From: Siphonodentalium dalli
Lineage: Eukaryota > Mollusca > Scaphopoda > Gadilida > Siphonodentaliidae
Direction of reading: 5' to 3'
Length of the DNA: 64,000 bases
Assembly (NCBI GenBank): GCA_032622095.1
Contig: CP136068.1
Coordinates: 15,047,729-15,111,728 of the forward strand
A program made the translations under genes and the position numbers. The notes under the pieces are model-generated. The model made no database searches and was not told the origin of the DNA. It saw nothing but the letters and a program-made list of their open reading frames with translations. Of this stretch, positions 55,840 through 64,000 are shown in pieces; the first letter of the stretch is position 1, and each line of letters starts with the position of its first letter.

Positions 55840-57286
55840 TCAGTTTTCCATGAATTTCATTGAGTACTGCCTCAGTTGTCCCAATGAATGAGTAAATCAG
55901 TTTATATTCTTCACTAACAGTCACTGATGTATGATAAAAAGAGAATTGATTTATACCTCAAGCAAACCAATTAGTATGTTATGTCCTGACTCTAGGAGAT
56001 GTTATATGAAAAACAAATATTCTGTTCTGCATGATATTCATTGCATAATACCTCTCTATGAGAAACTAGAATTCAGTTTTCCATGATTTTCATTGAATAA
56101 AGTCTCAGTTGTCCCAATGAATGAGTAAACCAGAATATATTCTTCAATGGAAGTCATTGATTTATACCTCAAGCAAAAGGATATGTCTATTATATTTCCT
56201 TCTTCTTGATGTTGTCATATGAAAAACTACAATTAGCTTTCCATGATTGTCATTGAATAATGCCTTAATTGTGCCCATGAATAAGTAAACCAGGATATAT
56301 TCTTCAATGAAAGTAACTGACTTAATAGAAATAAAACTGAGTTTATCATGATTGTCACCGAATAATGCATTTGTTGTCACAGCGAAAGAGTAAACAAGCA
56401 TATATTCTTCAATGAAAGTCATTGATTCATGAGAAGCAGGATTTAAGTTGTCCATGATTTTCATGCCCATACAAAAAGAAAAAAGAAAACATTTAATCCA
56501 GATGTTATATTATAAGATTCAGTTTTCCTTGATTTTCATTGAATAATGACTCAAGTGTGTCAATGGATGAGAAAACCAGCAGATTTATATTGTTTAATGA
56601 AAGTCATTGATTCATGAGACACTAGAGTTTAGTTTTCTGTGATTTTCATTGAATAATGTTTCAAGTGTACAGAAAATATGTTTTCAATTAAAGTAACTGA
56701 TGTATACCTCAAACAAAATAATTTCTTAGTACATCAAGTGAATTTATATTGTTTAATGAAAGTCATTGATTTGTGAGACACTAGAATTTAGTTCTCCATG
56801 ATTTTCATTGAATAATGCCCCCAGTGCGCTAAAGAATGAGCAAACCAGAAAATATTTTTTCCATTTAAAGCCACTGATGTATACATTAAGCAAAATAATT
56901 ATATAATGCCTCAAGTGAATGAATAAACCAGCATAATTATATTATTCAATGAGTCATTGATTTATGAGACGCTATAATTTAGTTTTTCATGATTTTCATT
57001 GAATAATGCCTCAAGGGTGCCAAAGAATGAGCAAACCAGAACATATTTTTTCATTTAAAGTCACTGATGTATACCTCAAGCAACATAATTATACAGTGCC
57101 TCAAGTGAATGAATAAACCAGAATAATGATATTCTTCAATGATAATTTAGTTGTCCATGATTTTCATTGAATAATGTCTCAAGTGTACCAAAAATGAGTA
57201 AAACAGAATATTTTTTTCAATTACAGCCACTGACTTCTACCTCAAGCAAAATAATTATAGTGCTTCAAGTAAATGAGTAAACCAGC
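55840..57286 (+). repeat. Degenerate ~110-185-bp tandem array, interrupted by the foldback element
   Basis: TTTTCCATGATTTTCATTGAATAATGCCTCAAGTGT, GAATGAGTAAACCAG, ATATTCTTCAATGAAAGTCATTGATTTATGAGACACTAGAATTTAG-type blocks recur about ten times (landmarks near 55843, 56072, 56238, 56345, 56447, 56521, 56631, 56790, 56975, 57149). Two more units occur at 61290-61490, beyond the inverted-repeat element, showing that the element inserted into the array. Confidence 0.8.
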
Positions 57287-58888
57287 ATAATCACCCCCGT
57301 GTACGTGGTACGGCCAAAGCCGAGGATACGGCCAAAGCCGAGGAAATGGGAAAGTCATTTTCACGTGTATGATATGGGGATATGTTTGTTTCTCATTGTA
57401 AAACAGACATCGAGCATCGTATGTGTATGATTACACGAAGCAGAAGTATTTATCCACCAGTGGTCAATCAATTTTCCCAGATCAGACCATTATTTTTTTT
57501 TTGGCGAATTTTTTCAATGGTGTTTTTGCTTTTACTCACTCAAATTTTCGAGAACATCCATTCACTAGTATAGTTCCTGGACTTCCACGCTTCCAAAACA
57601 AATGCCGGGATATAGTTGAATCTGTCAATGAAGCATAGGATTTGACAGAATTTAAAAAATCCGTATTGTTCTCAATATCCGCGCGATATGAAGGGACCAC
57701 TGCCGGTCCAGAAAGATCCGAAAGGCACAGATGAAGATCCGACCAAACGCCGAGTTTCTGTGCAGTAAATATGCGTATTACTTAAGGAGATCTGGTGAGT
57801 TTTCGAGTGTTTACGTGTATCTGAGACTGATCAATTGGACTGCGAATGACATCGAAAATATGAATCCATAAGATATTCGAAATATTGTGTGCATATATAT
57901 TATGAATATGTTTCAATTGAAATTAATTGAACATCCATCTCAGCATTCAGATTTGCGATCTCAAGAACGTGAACGAATGATAACGCGATGCCTTGATCAC
58001 ACGCACGTGAATGCTGCCGTTCGCATGCATGCAGCTACTCGGATATTCGTTTAGTATTAACATGCTTGTTTGTTTGTATATATACCACACATGCCGGACG
58101 ACACGGCGTATCAACGATTTGTTCTAATCATGTTTATTGTACATACTTTATGACTCGTTCCCACTCGAGTAGATATTGCTCCAAATTACCCAATTCTGGC
58201 TTTTTAAAGAGTCATCAGATAAAATTGTAACGATTCTATGTTAACACACTAAACATCCGAACATATATCATCACAATGTGCTATGTGTGGCACACGTGTG
58301 TGCCTTCTTATCTGGACATCGATGGGCCTCTGTATTGTGTCTATGTACCACATGTAGTCAGCCTACCAACCTACAACACCATGTTTAAACAAAATCAAAC
58401 CAGACCATGCGGTTTTGATAAATAGCGTATCTTCCTCAGATGAAGCTATATATATATATATCGCGGATAGAGCACGTATAAATATTTATCTTTTTTTCTT
58501 GTGATGTTTTGTATAAGAATTATCATTGGAAATTTCTCGCCTGACTGCCACCATGTGCTATGGTATACAGTTTTCTCTGTTGAATGGTTTGACAGAGGTT
58601 ATGACCCCCCACAACAAAACAAATACTCTCCCTGAAGACAAATAAATTTATGATGCATGACACGTTATACTCATCATCGGGTATCGTGAATGTTTGCACG
58701 AGTTGAGCTATAATCACAACAATTATCTCTGTCTGTGAACAATGCAAAAACAGCCAGTCCGCATTAAATCACCGGGCACTGAATGCTTAATTAAAGTATA
58801 ATTAATCCCTTGATCGGTCAATTCATCCGGTCCCTTATGTGTTGTGCGGATATTTTGTGGCATCTCGGATTTAGTATTATGAAACACC

Positions 58889-59195
58889 ATGTCTGAATCA
58901 GACGCACCATTGGATATTGTGCCTATAGAGGAAGCGTTAGGGAAAGCCAGATGCGACTTGTGCGGAAAATATTTTTCTACAAATTACAATTAACCTAAAG
59001 CGGCATCTTAAAATACATGTTGGTGACGAATCCCCGAAATGTTCGGCGTGCACTCAGTTTTTTTCAACAGAAGAAGAATTAACGAGCCACAATCGCTCCA
59101 AGCATGCATATCACAGCCTCCGTTCGGAGTGAGGACACACATTTAGGAGAAAGCGTGATTTGAATACACATGTCAGACGGAAACATTGTTCTAAA
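58889..59195 (+). pseudogene. Broken three-finger C2H2 zinc-finger gene inside the inverted-repeat element
   Basis: An ATG at 58889 opens a frame with a short acidic N-terminus (SESDAPLDIVPIEEALGKA) and finger 1, CDLCGKYFSTNYN. A one-base shift near 58985-58991 moves to LKRHLKIHVGDE and finger 2, CSACTQFF...ELTSHNRSKH. Finger 3 has lost its first Cys (now Arg, CGT) and has TGA at 59130-59132 in place of the second, followed by GHTFRRKRDLNTHVRRKH. It lies in the core between the inverted arms. It may be a captured host gene or the DNA-binding part of the element's own protein. Confidence 0.78.
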
Positions 59196-60245
59196 AAAGA
59201 CCCCTTATTGCATCATCATTGTTCGGGTAGTACTGCCCTGACAATACCAAATACCAATATATTTCAACATGTGCATAGAATTGAAATTGAAACCAACAAC
59301 TCGTGATACAGTCGAAATAAACGAGGCCACGTGTTGCAAAGGTTGATTAATTGAACAGTGCGTGTGTACAGATCCACTGGCCAATCAACCTCGACGAATT
59401 TATGACGTTATTTGATTAAACGATAATTAGATTGTTTTGAGCGACAACGTGTCACAGCTACTGTATGACTTGGTTGTCGGAAATAATATAAAACTTTTGC
59501 GGTCGTTTTAATTGTACTGTCTACTTTGGCGACTCTCTTATGAAATAATGCGTGGTATTATGAGAAATAAATATTCATATTAAGCCTATGCAGTTATAAG
59601 TTATCATATAACACGCTGGGCGTTGTAGAATTTGTTTTCAAACTTTTCGGTTATATCTGCAGACCATTAATCGAAACAAGAATCAATTCTGACCTCGTTA
59701 AACTAAGAATGATAACGTTAACATATTGAATCTACCAAAACAACAACAACACATGTATATACGATGAACCCATGTAATAGTTCCCAAAATGGTGGAGATT
59801 TATGCACAATTTCATTTAGATTGTTGTGTGCAAATCTTAGCGATATTAAGTTTTTTCAAAATAGGTGAAAAAGAATAATTCTAGAACTTAACAAGCCGAA
59901 AACTAAATCTGCAAACAATACGAATTGAAAGTCATCGTGACGCTGAACATCCATAAAAAATTTGGTTAAAACCATAAACCAAACTCAGGACGGAGACCCT
60001 GATAAGATAAGATTCATTTCGGTTAAACATACATATCAATTACAGTACATGCAACCTATACGATAACATAATGAAGTCTTGTGTAAATATTATGCCCACT
60101 AAATATGTTGTCCTATAGGACTGAATTAGAAAAGTTATAAACTATAGTGTAATTTACATGTGCACATAACAATCATGGCAGTATACACATGTTCCACAGT
60201 GAAGTGTTTATTATAAATATAAATAACTTTGTTGTGTGTGTACAT
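59196..60245. other. Core of the inverted-repeat element, right of the zinc-finger remnant
   Basis: AT-rich, no ORF or repeat that I can support. Confidence 0.4.
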
Positions 60246-61289
60246 ATATGTTCGGATGTTTAGTGTGTTGACATAGATAGACTCGTTACAATTTTATCTG
60301 ATGACTCTTAAAAATGCCAGAATTGCATAATTTGGAGCAATATACGATATATGCATATTCGATAAGATGATTCGGTTTCATTGTCGCGTAACGGTCTACT
60401 CGAGTGGGAACGAGTCATAAAGTCTGTACAATAAACATGATTATAACAAATCGTTGATACGCCGTGTCGTGCAGCATGTGTGGTCTATATACAAACTCCA
60501 AGCTTGTTAATACTAAACGAATATCCGATTAGCTGCATGCATGCGAACGGCAGCATTCACGTGCGTGTGATCAAGGCATCGCGTTATCATTCATTCACGT
60601 TCTTGAGATCGCAAATCTGAATGCTGAGATGGATGTTCAATTAATTTCAATATATATAATATAATATAATATATATGCACACAATATTTCGAATATGTTA
60701 TGGATTCATATTTCCGATGTTATTCGCAGTCCAATTGATCAGTCTCAGATAAACATACACACTCGAAAACTCACCAGATCTCCTTAAGTAATACGCATAT
60801 TTACTGCACAGAAACTCGGCGTTTGGTCGGATCTTCATCTGTGCCTTTCGGATCTTTCTGGACCGACAGTGGTCCCTTCATATCGCGCGGATATTGAGAA
60901 CGATACGGATTTTTAAAATTCTGTCAAATCCTATGCTTCATTGACAGATTCAGCTATATACCGGCATTTGTTTTGGAAGCGTGGAAGTCCAGGAACTATA
61001 CTAGTGAATGGATGTTCTCGAAAATTTGAGTGAGCAAAAGCAAAAACACCATTGAAAAAATTCGCCAAAAAGAAATTAATGGTCTGATCTGGGAAAATTG
61101 ATTGACAACTGGTGGATAAATACTTCTGCTTCGTGTGGTCATACACACACGATGCTCGATGTCTGTTTTACAATGAGAAACAAACATATCCCCATGTCAT
61201 GTACGTGAAAATGACTTTTCCATTTCCTCGGCTTTGGCCGTATCATCGGCTTTGGCCGTACCACGTACACGGGGTGATAATTGTATTCT

Positions 61290-61490
61290 GCAATGAACGT
61301 CATTGATTTATGAAACACTATATAATTAATTTTACCATCATTTTCATTGAACAATGCCTCAAGTATGTCCACGAAAGAGTACACCATCATAATTATTTTC
61401 CTAAATGGAATTCATTGATTTTGGAAACACGAGAATTCAGTGTTCCGTCATTTTCATTGAATAATGCCTCAATGTGTCTCAATATCATAT
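61290..61490 (+). repeat. Right-hand remainder of the CATTGAATAATGCCTC tandem array
   Basis: Two units with TTTTCATTGAACAATGCCTCAAG and TTTTCATTGAATAATGCCTCAA continue the array of 55840-57286 after the inserted element. Confidence 0.75.
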
Positions 61491-62554
61491 ATATTATGTG
61501 CTATACCATGTTTATTTCGCTTATACCAGTTGTTTCCAGACTTGAGCAAATTCAAAATTACGCACATGTTCAATATGCATTAACATTCAATTTTTTACTC
61601 AATTTAATGTGAAATCGATATGATACAGAACAAGGGAAGTAACTCTATTTTCAAAACCAGAATATATTATGGCAGATAGGATTACACTAGGCAAAATTTA
61701 GCGAGATAATTCTTTTAACTTTGCTTCACGATACAACGGACCACAAACGGATGATCCAGAAGTTAAGACCGACATCATGTCGCCATACAGCGCAATAAGC
61801 CATTCTTGTGAATAATATGTCCCAACCCAGTTGAAGGATAAACTGACAGCATCCAAAACTAATGTGTCTATGCTTGGTCTTAATTATCGTAACCTTAATT
61901 CTAACTGGGACTCAATTTAGATATTTTGACCGATTGTCATAGCCATGAACATTCGATTGATTGATTGAATGTTTATTGGTGATATAACACAATACGTATG
62001 TGTATAACAATTACAACACAAGAAGAGTATAACATTATATCACCAGTGGATGTCATATTCTCGAGGACTGTCTTCCTGACATCCCCTGGCGCAGATTTGG
62101 TGATCAAGGCATGAATATATAATCAACGCATGTACAAAAACATGTGAGTGATTTAAAGTGGTGTCTCTGGTCCAAAACTAAGCTCTTTTCTTGAATGAGT
62201 AATTGGGGGTTGCAGGAGAGATGATGCTCGGATATAAAGGTGAGTCAATTATCTTAATCACAAGCTATGCGTCTTATATAGTATATTCATGCGAGGCATT
62301 GGTGTTTCTACAGTCAGTACATCGGGGGTTATCGCAATTTACTATCAGTTGATAATGGCAGATAGCATTTTTAGTGTATTCAGTTTTGAAAACAGATTTG
62401 CTCCATATATATTTCGCATCACAACTGACGTCTGACCAAATATTGATGAAAGAAAAGACTGGTAGTTCAGAGCTAAATGCTGTTTTCGGAGTACGTGATA
62501 TTAATTGACAACATTGTCTGGTTGTGTTTTTTGACGTTTCAAAATAATTAATAA
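61491..62554 (-). repeat. Probable LINE 3' tail and unassigned interval
   Basis: At 61952-61977 the plus strand reads GATTGATTGATTGAATGTTTATTG. On the minus strand this is AATAAACATTCAATCAATCAATC, the usual 3' terminus of CR1-like LINEs with short tandem tails. A LINE 3' end on the minus strand is therefore likely, but I cannot identify its RT upstream. A 110-codon minus frame at 62274-62603 has no recognisable domain. Confidence 0.35.
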
Positions 62555-64000
62555 ATGAAGTTCGTAGCCTATCATAGTGACGAATCGATTGATATACTAG
62601 CACTGCCCGAAATATTTAGAATTAGCGAAGATTATTCATTACCAGATTATCACAACCTCATAACTAATTTGCTACCTGAGAATGAAGATGGGCGAGACGG
62701 CGTTGTTATCATTGTAAAGATATTTTCTCTTTTAAAATTCGACATGTTCTATCTGTATTTATACCACATGTCACTGAGACCCTATTTGTGGAATTGGATG
62801 CTGGACGAAAATCAAAACCCTTCATTGTCGGTTCTATTTATAGACAAAACACTGCACCGTGAGCAGACATAGGCGTTTTTTTCGTCAGAAATTACAAAAA
62901 TTGTAAAATATCTAAATGACACCGACATTAAGGCATATTTATTGGGCGATTTCAATATTGATATATTGAATTCTCAGTCTCACACCAAAACGAGCAATTT
63001 TATCGATATAATGATTGGAAATGGATTCTTCCCACAAATAACACGATCGACACGAGTAACCGATCATGCAGCAACGCTGATTGATCATATATACACCAAT
63101 ACACTTGTAGCTAACGCCACTACGGACGTGTCCAATCATTTTGCAACATTTAATCAGAATATAGTACCAGGAACTACACGACTGAGCATCAAACAGATAT
63201 TGACAGAATAATAATGAGCCAACAAAATATTGAAAAATTAAAAAGTATTTTATAGCAGCAAGACTTTCAATCGCTATATAATTGCACTTCACCGAATCAA
63301 GCCTGTGACAATTTCTTATCTGTCTACGTGTGAGCTTTTAATGAAGCCTTTCCTGTGGTAGATTCCAAGCCTCCAAAAAATATATCAGAAGAGAACCATG
63401 GATGACAAATGGCCTAATCAATTCATCGGTTACAAAAAATAAATTATACGTTCAAAAACTTTAGGATCCATCGGAAGTCAACACAGGGAAATACAAATTG
63501 TACTGTCAAAGTTATAACTGACTCAAAGCAAAGAGCAAACAGTTGAAACACGCGCCGAAGCTGTCAAGCACTATTCCACAATTACCAAAACACAATCATG
63601 CACGGGGATAATATTATTTTACAACCAACATAAATTGCTAAGACATTAAATGATTTCTTTTCTCAGATAGGACAAAAAACGAACGATTAAGTCCAAATTA
63701 AGTATAATAAAGCATTTACCGACTACTTGAGTAGTACCAATGCAAAAACATTTTATATATTTCCGACTGACAGCAATGAAGTGCTTGCTCAACGTTTCCA
63801 AAAGTAATTGACTTATATATTCAACTTGTATTTTAAACACCGAAATTTACCAGAAAAAATGAAAATCGCAAAAGTTGTTCCACTTCATAAAAGTAATTCC
63901 TGTGATGAAATAAAACATTACAGTATTCTTCCCGTATTTTCAATTTTTTTTAGAAAACTTAATACAAAAAAAGAATATTCTCATTTCTCTCTAAACATCA
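62555..64000 (+). pseudogene. LINE endonuclease and start of reverse transcriptase, degraded, cut by window edge
   Basis: The sequence IDILALPEIFRISED, YHNLITNLLP and GRDGVVIIVK (62590-62730) corresponds to the TETW region of LINE endonucleases. After a frame change AFFSSEITKIVKYL leads to LLGDFNIDIL (62939-62975) and THAATLIDHIYTN-like sequence at about 63050-63095, the GDFN and IDHI motifs. A linker follows, and near 63840-63960 comes RNLPEKMKIAKVVPLHKS and EIKHYSILPVFSIFFRKL, the RT finger region. Frameshifts and stops throughout show a dead copy. It continues beyond the window. Whether the ORF1 at 54878 belongs to the same copy is uncertain. Confidence 0.8.

Larger units (their letters stand above)
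57292..61276. mobile_element. 4.0-kb inverted-repeat transposon with ~1-kb termini and 5-bp target duplication
   Basis: The ends read CACCCCCGTGTACGTGG (left) and CACCCCGTGTACGTGG (right, minus strand). ATAAT is duplicated at 57287-57291 and 61277-61281; removing the element restores the tandem array it sits in. The arms (about 57292-58268 and 60246-61276) are inverted copies with few changes. Each terminus carries two direct copies of TACGGCCAAAGCCGAGG. The ~2-kb centre contains a broken zinc-finger gene and no recognisable transposase. Five-base duplications together with CAC ends are properties of the Transib/RAG superfamily, but terminal repeats of this length are not; I leave it unclassified. 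Confidence 0.85.

Noticed and set aside
57382-57638. Near-identical ORF pairs at 57382-57638 and 60931-61187
   Set aside because: They are the two inverted arms of one element read in mirror image; no protein family was recognised.
62274-62603. Cys-containing 110-codon minus-strand frame, considered as a zinc-finger or LINE C-terminus
   Set aside because: The cysteines do not fit a known spacing and it overlaps the start of a plus-strand LINE; not supported.

Overview
The window looks like the genome of a marine invertebrate, most likely a lophotrochozoan such as a mollusc, although the sequence alone does not fix this. It is AT-rich and almost entirely non-coding. It holds introns with GT/AG borders, many diverged minisatellites, and nested transposons. 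I see no operons, prokaryotic genes, rRNA or tRNA genes.

The centrepiece is a complete, very young Ty3/Gypsy-type LTR retrotransposon on the minus strand (5196-17280, 12,085 bp). Its two 246-bp LTRs differ by one base and it sits between GTAC duplications. In transcription order it carries a primer site matching the 3' end of a tRNA-Ser; ORF0, a small ComEA-like helix-hairpin-helix protein; Gag with an SR-like arginine-rich tract and a CCHC knuckle; protease-RT-RNase H; integrase ending in a complete PHD finger; an extra 750-aa ORF3; a 1.9-kb 3' region; and a polypurine tract. Gag to Pol and RNase H to integrase are both joined by -1 frame overlaps, the first holding a GTTAAAC heptamer. ORF3 has a C2H2-type finger and a C-terminal domain that reads as a TatD-family metal-dependent nuclease fold in which nearly all metal ligands are replaced. 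So this is a retrotransposon carrying a chromatin reader, a DNA-binding microprotein and a nuclease-like pseudoenzyme.

The rest is a layered transposon graveyard. 1-5195: hairpin elements (a 218-bp TTAA MITE at 261-478, a foldback at 4700-4860) and AAGCGTAAT-type repeats. 20594-26922: a 6.3-kb foldback element whose long inverted arms flank about a dozen monomers of a ~195-bp satellite. 28227-35378: one dead LINE (minus strand) split by a 1,129-bp hAT-like element with a perfect 8-bp duplication and by a 4.0-kb foldback element with a central minisatellite. 36487-37263: a repeat-bearing ORF and the broken C-terminal part of a Polinton/Maverick-type protein-primed DNA polymerase B. 57292-61276: a third long-inverted-repeat element with 5-bp duplications, holding a broken three-finger C2H2 gene. 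54878-55772 and 62555-64000: a degraded LINE ORF1, and EN/RT running off the window edge.

The only host gene I can support is on the plus strand: three immunoglobulin-domain exons at 38285-38638, 41481-41789 and 42736-42987, all symmetrical phase 1 and joined by canonical splice sites. This is part of an Ig-superfamily protein whose signal peptide and membrane exons I cannot find. The interval 43-54 kb is a chain of minisatellites and short hairpins.
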